From Candidatus Sumerlaeota bacterium (lineage in GTDB: Bacteria; Sumerlaeota; Sumerlaeia; Sumerlaeales; Sumerlaeaceae), in the NCBI GenBank assembly GCA_012513815.1, contig JAAZBM010000012.1, positions 1-47,816 of the forward strand: a DNA stretch of 47,816 bases, read 5' to 3'. The translations under genes were made by a program, and so were the position numbers. This document shows, in pieces, positions 1-8,600 of the stretch (its first letter is position 1; each line of letters opens with the position of its first letter). Under the pieces are notes generated by a model. The model was not told the DNA's origin. It did not search any database and saw nothing but the letters and a program-made list of their open reading frames with translations.

Positions 1-545
1 ACATACACATACGAAGAGGAGCTCGTGTTCGTGCCCGTGCCGCTCACGCTGCCGTCCTCAAGCCCTAAATCTTTGATTGTGCTACTACTTCCAATATAGC
101 CAAACAGACCAACAAAATCATCGGTGTTCGAACTTGATCGATTAATGGTCAGTCCCGTAATCTTCTTGCCATTACCGTCGAACAGGCCAGTGAACGGTGC
201 ATCATTCGTCCCAATCGGGACAAACCCTGCACCACTGTTCCAAGTAGATGTCTCTAAGGCATTGATGTCGTTTATCATCTTGTAGTATTTGCCACTGGAT
301 GAGGTGACTGTGTCACTAATCCAAACGAGGTTCCCAAGTTCCGTAATCTGATACGGGTCGTTTTCCGTACCACTGCCCGCGGGAGTTACCGCTATCTGCG
401 CGCCTGCCAGACCAAAGCACATCATGAACATCATCACGAAGGCGTATATAAATGAAAATCGCATCGCGCGATGAACACGTGGCATCCTATTATCCTTGAC
501 CGCCTGTAAATCTTCAGGGTTACAATCTTCATATTTCGTTAACAT
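1..545 (-). CDS. N-terminal part of a secreted GLUG-repeat protein (cut by left edge)
   Basis: This is the first 181 codons of a secreted protein whose remainder lies beyond position 1. The ATG at 545 follows a strong Shine-Dalgarno sequence (GGAAGGA, about 8 nt upstream), so translation should start here rather than at the in-frame ATG at 464. The start leaves a 27-residue N-terminal tail before the hydrophobic signal segment that begins MRFSFIYAF and ends near GLAGAQ. The mature part carries the PYQITELGNL and FDGNGKKITGLTINRS motifs that precede GLUG repeats. It is a close paralogue of the complete gene at 1105-5427 and has the same signal peptide. After about residue 140 it resembles that gene's second GLUG block rather than its first. 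GLUG proteins are usually surface adhesins or parts of secreted proteases, so an exported surface role is an inference. Confidence 0.85.
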   Translation of the reverse strand, partial: MLTKYEDCNPEDLQAVKDNRMPRVHRAMRFSFIYAFVMMFMMCFGLAGAQIAVTPAGSGTENDPYQITELGNLVWISDTVTSSSGKYYKMINDINALETSTWNSGAGFVPIGTNDAPFTGLFDGNGKKITGLTINRSSSNTDDFVGLFGYIGSSSTIKDLGLEDGSVSGTGTNTSSSSYVY

Positions 546-689
546 TATTATGTCCTTCCAAATCGTTTTCTAGAATTAGTTTCAAAATTCCGGACTGTGC
601 CTAATCGGCCACAAATCCTAAGGCTATTCATTTGATAAGTATGCTAAAACTTGTTCTCAATATAATAAGGGTGCTCCTTTCAGAAACCA

Positions 690-866
690 TTGTGGATGGC
701 CTCTTTGGAAAAAATGGGCGACGAACATCCCCGAAGAAACGGGGACAAAAAGAAAATCGCACCGCGTCAAAGACACGATGCGAGCCGCATTGTTTGTTGA
801 ACCAATTTTGTGATGTGTTGGCGCCAAAGGCGCCGAGCTTTATGAGACTACATGTATGTATATATG
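690..866 (-). repeat. Dispersed structured repeat, copy 1, in a 559-bp gene-free stretch
   Basis: The gap 546-1104 has no convincing gene. Its middle holds two hairpins: GGCGCC-TTT-GGCGCC near 820-834, and CCCCG-TTTCTT-CGGGG near 730-745. Read on the minus strand, one frame gives the pattern CGSHRV-x3-A-x-RFSF. The same pattern lies directly upstream of the signal peptide of the gene at 1105-5427 (see 5312-5400). The ORF over this stretch (628-963) has no recognisable domain and is probably the repeat read in frame, possibly with the remnant of a signal peptide. AT-rich DNA on either side (546-690, 867-1030) could hold promoters, but none is clear enough to call. Confidence 0.5.
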
Positions 867-1032
867 TAATACTTATCATAATGTCATGACACCATCTTAT
901 GTATTTCGCTAAAAATAGAGCAATATACCTGTTGATTTCGCTTACATTATCCCACAAAATCATATTCTTACAATCTTATCTGTGCCTTTACTTTTATATT
1001 GGCGAATCGTCACGATGTGACGCCCGAAACAA

Positions 1033-1066
1033 CAATAGCCGCAAGCTGTTACACTTGCGGCTATTG
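1033..1066 (-). terminator. Hairpin terminator after the GLUG protein gene
   Basis: A perfect 13-bp inverted repeat, CAATAGCCGCAAG and its complement, encloses an 8-nt loop about 40 nt past the stop codon at 1105. On the minus strand it is followed by TTGTTTCG, a weak T-tract. The hairpin and the stretch back to the stop codon are almost identical to those after the subtilase gene at 5637. Confidence 0.7.
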
Positions 1067-1104
1067 CCATTGTGTTGCGGTTTCTTAGTTGCGACTTCAG
1101 AGAA

Positions 1105-4100
1105 CTATTGGGCTAACAGTTCGCTATAGTCGTAGTTATCGGTTTCGTCAGTTTCGGCAACGACGTCGGTGCTGTCGGCTAGCACGCCCACGATTTTCCC
1201 GACCGGAATCTTGCCCACCGTGCTAATGACCAATTCTTCGTTGGGTTCAAGCCCGGTGCAGTTGATGCCGCCAGCAAAGACGGTGTTGGTGTCTTTATAG
1301 AAATAGCCCGTCTTGGCCTGCACGGTGCCGACGAAGGCCTCGGTCCAGAATGCCCGCGTCTTCGTATCGCCGATATTTTTGATGCGGCCATCGATGCGCA
1401 TCCGCCCTGCACCAATGTCAGTGAAGGTCGGCCCTTCGCTCCAGACGAGGTTCACGGAACCAGACACAACCGGCGTGTTCAGGAAGACACGACCGCCCGA
1501 GAAACTATAACGATTGTCGAGTGGGGTCATGTCGCCCGGATTCGTGCTTACACCGGCGCGGTTAATCACCGCTACCAGCGAATAAACGCCGTCGCCGATG
1601 CTGTTGAGTGGTTTCTCAAACTGATAGGTCTGGAATTCGCCCAACTCCGGTGCGGTGATTTGCTCGCTCCACGTCAGGGTCACGCCCGGCACGTAGCTCA
1701 CGCAGCCGTCCTGCGACGCGAAGAGTTCAATATAGACCTTGCCTGACGGCATCACTGTGCCCTTGTTCTGCACCGTCACATTATACTGAAGTTTATCATT
1801 CGGCGCGACGGCGTTCGGCACCAGTTGCGCCGCGTTGGCCGTCATCGAGACAATCGCCAAGTCGATGCCATTGTCTTTGCCGGGGGGTAGAATGGACTCG
1901 TCATAGAACAGTTGAGAGTTGTTGACTTCGTTTGTCTCGGGCACGATGTCCGTGCTGTCCACAATCACCGCCAGTGCGCGGTTTGCCACACCGGCAGGAA
2001 CTGTTCCGGACAGCGAAAATTCGGCCGATTCGCCCGCAGCCAGTGTGTTGATGTTCTGACCAGCGCCAATCGTGCCTTGCGGCATCAGTGTGCCTTCGGC
2101 CGTCAGCGTCCCATAGAACACCTCAACCCATGCGCCCGGTTTGGCCAGATTCACGCTTCCGGCGTTGCGCATGCGTCCCGTCACCGTCACGCGGCGGGCG
2201 TCGGTCGCGTCGTGCACCATCTGCGGATTCTCCAACACAAGGTCAATCTGCTGGCGCACGGGGTTGTGCACCGAAAGGCGCTTGCTTGCCACCGGCATCC
2301 AGTTGTTGGAATACGAGATTTCCGAAACGCGGTCGGACAGCTTGAGGGAACCGCGGTTCACACTCGGCAACAGTGTATAGACACCATCGGGAATGGTGTT
2401 CAGCGTCAGCGTACTCGGCGCGATTTGCGCATAGGTGCCCATGCCGTTTTGCTTGTACGAACCCGTGACCGTGCTGCCAAAGCGCACTTGGTCGAAGCCG
2501 CCCGTCTTGCTCGCGAACAACTCACACCAGAACGGCTCCGTCACCGGGCGTTCCGACGTCACATCCCACCAGAAGTCGACCTTGGCACCCGGCGCGATAC
2601 TCGCGCCCACGCCCGAATCAAAGTCGCCGTCAACCAACACCATATCCTGCGTCGAAATATACTCAACCACGACACTCGTCAGCTGATAATGACGCACCAC
2701 AACGGACTGCGAAGCTGTAATCAGCCAACCTTCAAGCTCTTTGAATTGAACAGTATGTTCACCCACAGAAAGATTAATCTCTGTTCCGCTGTCGTTCCAT
2801 GTCGCGCCGCCGTCAACCGACCACTGAGCCCCGGCATCAATAGCAGTTTGCGGAACCATCGTCACTTTGAGTGAACCCATATGCTGAACATAAGTCCCCG
2901 TAAAATTGACGACTTCGTCTTTGACAACACTTACGGACTTGTCCGAAGGAGCATCCCAATCAGCAATCGTCTTGTATGTGATGGTGTACGCGCCGACAGG
3001 CAAATCGCTCACCGTCGCGCCACTCGCGTTCCAAGTCACACCACCATTGAGACTCCACTGCGCGCCGGCGCTCACTGCCCCGACAGGAGCAAGCGTCACG
3101 CTGAGCGAACCACATTGCTTAAAAGAACGTAAGAAAGGATAATCCAAGCCCTCAACAATTCCCCAAACATCTGAGAAATCCCAATCAACAAAAGTCCCTT
3201 TTAGGCGCATCTCCGTCGTCCGCTTCGAATTACCCTTACCCGTGTCACTCTGACCGGTCGTCTGACTGTCGTAATAACAATTCGTGATTGTGCCACCATA
3301 ATGATGCCCCACCAGGCCGCCAACATAGTTCGTACCGCTCACGCTGCCATTCGCGTAACAATTCGTGATTGTGCCACTATATTGATGCCCCACCAGGCCG
3401 CCAACATAGCTACTACCGCTCACGCTACCACTCGCGTAACAATTCGTAATGGTGCCAAAGCCGTGATGCCCGACCAGGCCACCAACATAGCTACTACCGC
3501 TCACGCGGCCACTCGCGTAACAATTCGTGATTGTGCCACTAAACTGATATCCCATTAGGCCGCCAACATATTGATTGCCGCTCACAGGGCCTGTCGCGTA
3601 ACAATTCGTGATTGTGCCAAAGCCCTGATTACCCACTAGGCCGCCAACATACGAACCGCCGGTCACAGCGCCACTCGCGTAACAATTCGTGATTGTGCCA
3701 CTATACTGATATCCCACTAGGTCGCCAACATACGAACCACTGCCGGTCACAGCGCCACTCGCGTAACAATTCGTGATTGTGCCAAAGCCCTGATTACCCA
3801 CCAGGCCGCCAACATACGAACCGCCGGTCACGCTGCCGCCCTCAAGCCCTAAATCTTTTATTATACTGCCACTTCCAATATAGCCAAATAAACCGACATA
3901 ATCGGTGCTCGAGTTTGAACGATTAATAGTGAGCCCCGTAATCTTCTTGCCATTACCATCGAACAGGCCTGTGAATGGCGCGGTGCTAGTCCCAATCGGA
4001 ACAAATCCTAAGCCAGCGTTCCATGTCGCTGTCTCCGACGCGTCGATGTCGTTCATCAAGATATAATCACCATCAAGGTCATCCTTAACCGCCTGTAACT

Positions 4101-5427
4101 CGGCAAGTGTGCGAATCTCATACTTCTTACGGAAATGCGCAATGACACTCTTGTTGCAGTCCATCGACACCGTTGTATTAGCGGCATCAGCATCGGCGAT
4201 ATTTACACCATGCCATTCTAAGAAGAACCAACCATCCGCAGGGGTCGCGTTAAGTGAGACGGTTGTGTCATAAGCATAGGAATGAACACCAACTGGGGGA
4301 GTAACCGTACCATTACCAATAACGGAGACCCTCAATCTCGCCTCGTCTCCAAACGCGCGAAGATACGGATACGATGCGCCTTCGACAATCTTCCAAGTGT
4401 CAGTGGTGAAGTCCCAACCATTGAAAGTTGACTGTTGCTTCATCTGTGCCGTCGTTTTCGGGGTTCCCTTGCCCGTGTCACTACGACCGGTCGTCTGACT
4501 GTCGTAATAGCTATTGCTGACAGTGCCACCACTATATGGGCACAGTAAACCACCTGCAGCGCCAGTTTGAGTCCCATTTACATATCCTGTCGCATAACAA
4601 TTCGTAATGGTGCCTGCATCTTGTAAACCAACAAGGCTACCAATCCAACGACCTTCCGTCGATCCGGTTGAATAACAATTACTGATAGAACCGCCATCTT
4701 GTCTTCCAACAAGGCTTGCAACGTTGGAATCTCCGGACACATTACCTGTCGCGTAACAATTCGAGATTGTCCCATTTTGTTTATACCCAACAAGACTACC
4801 AACCTCACAAAAACCACCAGCAGCATTGCATGTTGAGTAACAATTACTGATGGTACTGTTAATGACCAATCCCACTAGTCCACCAATATGTTGGTAGCCG
4901 GTCACGCTACCGCCTTCAATTGCAAAATTGTTAATTGTACAACCACTAGCATAACCGAAAAACCCAACATTGGTTGCACTCGAACGATTAATAGTCAGTC
5001 CCGTAATCTTCTTGCCATTTCCATCAAATAAACCCATGAACGGTGTGCTTTCCGTTCCAATTGGGACAAATCCGGCGCCATCATTCCACGATGATGTCTC
5101 TGCTGCATCGATGTCGTTAATCATCTTGTAGTATTTGCCACTCGATGAGGTAACTGTGTCACTCATCCAAACAAGATTGCCGAGTTCCGTAATCTGATAC
5201 GGATCGTTTTCCGTCCCACTACCCGCGGGAGTCACCGCTGTCTGCGCGCCCGCCAGACCAAAGCACATCATAAACATCATCACGAATGCGTAGATAAACG
5301 AAAACCGCATCGCGCGATGAACACGATGCGAGCCGCATGATTCGTTAATTCGATTCTGCAATCCGTTGATACCACAAGCACCAAGGGCTAAAAGTTTACA
5401 TGAAGATATTACTGGGGATTTAATCAT
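1105..5427 (-). CDS. Large secreted GLUG-repeat protein with InlB-like and CARDB-like domains
   Basis: This is an adhesin-like modular protein of up to 1440 residues. In order it has: a signal peptide (about 40-62), a GLUG block (about 65-355), a divergent InlB B-repeat-like domain (about 363-433), a second GLUG block (about 440-770), two PEGA-like beta repeats (about 773-925) with the AGAQWS-x-(N/D)GG motif, and about four CARDB-like domains to the C-terminus. Both GLUG blocks end in a YYDSQTTG element. The frame opens at 5427, but the signal peptide begins at an internal Met (5310). Neither start has a convincing ribosome site, and the first 39 codons lie largely in a dispersed repeat; the neighbouring paralogue does start upstream of its signal peptide. 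CARDB and GLUG modules are typical of cell-surface stalks and adhesins. The ligand is unknown. Confidence 0.9.
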   Translation of the reverse strand: MIKSPVISSCKLLALGACGINGLQNRINESCGSHRVHRAMRFSFIYAFVMMFMMCFGLAGAQTAVTPAGSGTENDPYQITELGNLVWMSDTVTSSSGKYYKMINDIDAAETSSWNDGAGFVPIGTESTPFMGLFDGNGKKITGLTINRSSATNVGFFGYASGCTINNFAIEGGSVTGYQHIGGLVGLVINSTISNCYSTCNAAGGFCEVGSLVGYKQNGTISNCYATGNVSGDSNVASLVGRQDGGSISNCYSTGSTEGRWIGSLVGLQDAGTITNCYATGYVNGTQTGAAGGLLCPYSGGTVSNSYYDSQTTGRSDTGKGTPKTTAQMKQQSTFNGWDFTTDTWKIVEGASYPYLRAFGDEARLRVSVIGNGTVTPPVGVHSYAYDTTVSLNATPADGWFFLEWHGVNIADADAANTTVSMDCNKSVIAHFRKKYEIRTLAELQAVKDDLDGDYILMNDIDASETATWNAGLGFVPIGTSTAPFTGLFDGNGKKITGLTINRSNSSTDYVGLFGYIGSGSIIKDLGLEGGSVTGGSYVGGLVGNQGFGTITNCYASGAVTGSGSYVGDLVGYQYSGTITNCYASGAVTGGSYVGGLVGNQGFGTITNCYATGPVSGNQYVGGLMGYQFSGTITNCYASGRVSGSSYVGGLVGHHGFGTITNCYASGSVSGSSYVGGLVGHQYSGTITNCYANGSVSGTNYVGGLVGHHYGGTITNCYYDSQTTGQSDTGKGNSKRTTEMRLKGTFVDWDFSDVWGIVEGLDYPFLRSFKQCGSLSVTLAPVGAVSAGAQWSLNGGVTWNASGATVSDLPVGAYTITYKTIADWDAPSDKSVSVVKDEVVNFTGTYVQHMGSLKVTMVPQTAIDAGAQWSVDGGATWNDSGTEINLSVGEHTVQFKELEGWLITASQSVVVRHYQLTSVVVEYISTQDMVLVDGDFDSGVGASIAPGAKVDFWWDVTSERPVTEPFWCELFASKTGGFDQVRFGSTVTGSYKQNGMGTYAQIAPSTLTLNTIPDGVYTLLPSVNRGSLKLSDRVSEISYSNNWMPVASKRLSVHNPVRQQIDLVLENPQMVHDATDARRVTVTGRMRNAGSVNLAKPGAWVEVFYGTLTAEGTLMPQGTIGAGQNINTLAAGESAEFSLSGTVPAGVANRALAVIVDSTDIVPETNEVNNSQLFYDESILPPGKDNGIDLAIVSMTANAAQLVPNAVAPNDKLQYNVTVQNKGTVMPSGKVYIELFASQDGCVSYVPGVTLTWSEQITAPELGEFQTYQFEKPLNSIGDGVYSLVAVINRAGVSTNPGDMTPLDNRYSFSGGRVFLNTPVVSGSVNLVWSEGPTFTDIGAGRMRIDGRIKNIGDTKTRAFWTEAFVGTVQAKTGYFYKDTNTVFAGGINCTGLEPNEELVISTVGKIPVGKIVGVLADSTDVVAETDETDNYDYSELLAQ
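3270..3840 (-). repeat. Tandem GLUG repeat array inside the adhesin-like gene
   Basis: About seven tandem units of roughly 69-75 bp encode GLUG repeats around the core GTITNCYASG, followed by YVGGLVG. The residues before GTITNCY alternate between a GFG type (NQGFG, HHGFG) and a Y/F-SG type (YQYSG, YQFSG, HQYSG), so the higher-order period is two units, about 144 bp. Long stretches are identical between units at the DNA level, which makes unit number likely to vary by recombination. Confidence 0.8.
5312..5400 (-). repeat. Dispersed repeat, copy 2, abutting a signal peptide start
   Basis: On the minus strand this stretch shares with 752-840 an identical 16-nt core, TGCGGCTCGCATCGTG, and flanking similarity best seen as protein: L-x-LGA-x-G-x-N, then QN, then CGSHRV-x2-A-x-RFSF. 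It ends where the signal peptide of the GLUG protein begins, so the repeat either supplies the gene's 5' leader or forms a 39-residue N-terminal extension. Confidence 0.5.
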
Positions 5428-5563
5428 TTGTTATCTCATCTTTTTATAGATATATTAGAAATAGCTACTTTAGCGTGTCAAATCGTATTCCTTACAATCA
5501 TAAGAAACTTTTTATATTGAGATATTCTTCATAGAAGACTCTTGCGATGTAACAAATATAACA

Positions 5564-5599
5564 GCAATAGCCGCTAGCTTTTACACTTGCGGCTATTGC
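5564..5599 (-). terminator. Hairpin terminator after the P-domain subtilase gene
   Basis: An inverted repeat with 11-bp outer arms (GCAATAGCCGC and its complement) and two further inner pairs lies about 40 nt past the stop codon at 5637. It is a near copy of the hairpin at 1033-1066. The T-tract is weak, so its strength as an intrinsic terminator is uncertain. Confidence 0.65.
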
Positions 5600-5636
5600 C
5601 ATTGTGTTGCGGTTTCTTAGTTGCTACTTCAGAGAA

Positions 5637-8600
5637 CTATTGGGCTAACAGTTCGCCGTAGTCGTAGTTGTCCGTTTCGTCGGTTTCGGCGACGACATCG
5701 GTACTGTCTATGAGGACGCCGACGACTTGGCCTGCGTCAACGCGGCCGGTGACGTCGAACTCGCGCTCGGCGCCGGGGGCCAGTGTGCTACCGCCGTTTT
5801 GACCGGCGGCGAAGACACGGGCGGTGTCTTTGTAGAACACGCCGGTTTTCTCTTGCACTGTGCCGACGAAGGCTTCGGTCCAGAAGGCGCGAGCCGCTAT
5901 GTCGCCAACGTTTTTGATGGTGCCATGGACGCGTATTCTGTTGCCGGCTTCAGGCGCGGGTCCGAAGTACGGGCCATCGCTCCAGACAAGGTTGACGCTG
6001 CCACCCGAAGCAGATGTGCTCAGGAATACGCGACCACCGTTGTAAGCGTAGCGGTTGTCGAGCGGCGTTTCGTCACCGGGATTCGTGGCCACGGCCGCAC
6101 GGTTGACGACCGCAAGCAGTGTGTACATTCCATCGCCAATTGAGTTGATGGTTTGCTCGAACTGATAGGTCTGCGTTGCGCCAAGGGCGGGCGCGTCGAT
6201 CTGTTTGCTGAAGCACAGTGTTACGCCGGGTACGCTGCTCACACAGCCGTCTTGCGACGCGAAAAGCTCAACATACACCTTGTCCGACGGCATGACCGTA
6301 CCCTTGTTCTGAATTGTCAGGCTATATTTGAGTTTGCTGCCCGGCGCAACCGAGTTTGGCGAGAGCTGCGAAGCGTCGACGCTCATGTTCGTGATGGCCA
6401 AATCGATGCCGTTGTCTTTGCCCGGAGGCAGAACCGACGGGTCATAGACCAGATAGGAGTTGTTGACTTCTTGCTTCTCCTGCACGATGTCCGTGCTGTC
6501 GGCGACCACCGCAAACGCGCGATTCATCACGCCCGCGGCAACCGTTCCGCTCAATGAGAAGTTCGCCGACTCACCCGCCGCCAGAGTATTGATGTTCTGG
6601 CCTGCGCCGATGGTGCCTTGCGGCATCAGCGTACCCTCGGCCGTCAGCGTTCCATAGAACACCTCGACCCATGCGCCCGGCTTGGTCATGTCGACCGAAC
6701 CTGTGTTCGTAACTTTACCCGTGAAACCTATTTTCGTCGGTTGCATCGGATTATACACGACTTGAACATCGAACAAAGACAAGTCGATATCCAACTGATT
6801 CGGGTTGTGAACTGACAAGCGTTTGCCCGCTATCGGCAACCAGTTGTTCGTGTAATCCGATTCGGGAATCGCGACCTCCGACCCGGACCTGAGCGTCGCG
6901 CGGTTGACGCTCGGAATCAGCGTGTACACACCATCCGTCACTGTGTTGAGCACCAGATTCGACGGTTTTACCTGCGACGACGTAGCGCTCAAACCATCCG
7001 TTTTCTTGTACGAGTAAGTCATTGTTGCGCCGGTCCGCACCTGATCGAAACCGCCCGTCTTGCTACCAAACACCTCGAACCACACCGGCGCGGCGACAGC
7101 TTGCGTCGCAGAAACATTCCACGACATATCCACCGTCACACCCGGCGCAACCGCCCCAGACGTGCCAACGCTGAAGTTGCTGTTTTGCAAAATAATATCC
7201 TGCGACGACGCATACGCGCCTTCGATGCTCGTGAGTTGATTCAGTTTAATTTCAACAGACTGCGGGACAGGCGTCAGCCAACCACTGATTTCCTTGAATT
7301 GAACCGTATAGTCTCCCGCCGCAAGAGCTACCGCCGCGCCGCTGTCGTTCCATGTTGTGCCGCCGTCGACGCTCCACTGCGCACCGGCCGTCACTGCCTC
7401 GGCGGGCGTAATGGTCACACTCACAGAACCTGTTAGTTGAGTATACGTGACAACGGCTGATGTTGTCTCATCTTTTGCGATAGCCACAGACAGCGTCGTC
7501 GGAGTATCCCAATTGTCAATGGGCTTAAAGGAGACATCATAGTCACCGACAACAAGCCCGCTCAACGTCGCGCCGCTGTCGTTCCATGTCGTGCCGCCGT
7601 CGACGCTCCACTGCGCACCGGCGGTCACTGCCTCGGCGGGCGTAATGGTAACCTTGAGCGAACCTTTGTCGATCTCGATATTTTCAACTAAATCCAATGT
7701 CAGAGTCAGGGCGTTAATTGTTCCACTGTCGCCATCGAAGCTGTCATAGACGCTGAATATCCAGTTTCCGTTTGCCGGATTTCCGGTCAGTCCTGAGAAC
7801 GCTTGCTCGGGCAAGAATGTCCCGGTGAATGGCGCATCGTTCTTGCTCAGCGACGAGACCGCCTTCGTAGCGGCGGCGTCTAAGTTCATTTTACAGATGT
7901 TTTGGCCGCTCCCGCCAATCGAGTCAAACAACGTGATTTTCGTCGCTTGTGGGTTTGCCAGATAAGCAGTCATGTCGCTCACATAGCTGTGTGTGATTCC
8001 CGGTTCGGAGCAGCTGTCGTTGCCGTCGATACTGAAGCGCACGCCCACCACCTTGCTGGTTTCTATCACCGGAATGTTGACCGAGACCGTTTTCTTGTCG
8101 GGAATCGCTTGTGACCCCGTCCACGGATAAGTTTTCGATGTCTTTTTCCCAAGCATCACGGATTTCACCACCGTGAAAGTCGAGCCGTCGTCGGTTGTGC
8201 AGTTGAGTTGAAGTGTGATGTAGTCACCGGTGTTGCCGAGTGCGGCTAGCGTCAGGGGCACAGGCACCGGCGTATTCACGGGCAGCGTCAGAGCGCTGAA
8301 TTCGCCGCTGACCGGAACGACCATCGCCGAGGCCTGCAGACTGCCGCTCGTGCCGACAAGCTCTTCTTTGCCGATGTTCACAAGGTTCAGTTTGATTGAC
8401 GAATTATAGTAAGGTTCCGCTGTGTTGGCAGGGATTCCTTCGGTGGGGCTGACAAACTCGATGTCTCCCGCGATGACTGCCGGTCCTGTATACTCAGTGA
8501 CATTCTTGGCGACAAGGGCAAAGTCCTGATCGAGCGCTGTTGTGTTGCCCGGGACGCCATCCGAATTAATGTTCGTTGCCTTGACATTGAGAATGATGAT

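Noticed and set aside
628-963. Small minus-strand gene of 111 codons
   Set aside because: It consists largely of a repeat with hairpins, has no clear ribosome site, and the same pattern recurs as a leader elsewhere, so it was kept as a repeat rather than a gene.
1912-2874. Open frame of 320 codons antisense to the GLUG protein gene
   Set aside because: His/Arg-rich shadow of the CARDB-encoding region without domain support.
3270-3840. CRISPR-like regular repeats
   Set aside because: The repeats lie in frame inside a coding region, encode GLUG units, and have no unique spacers of constant length.
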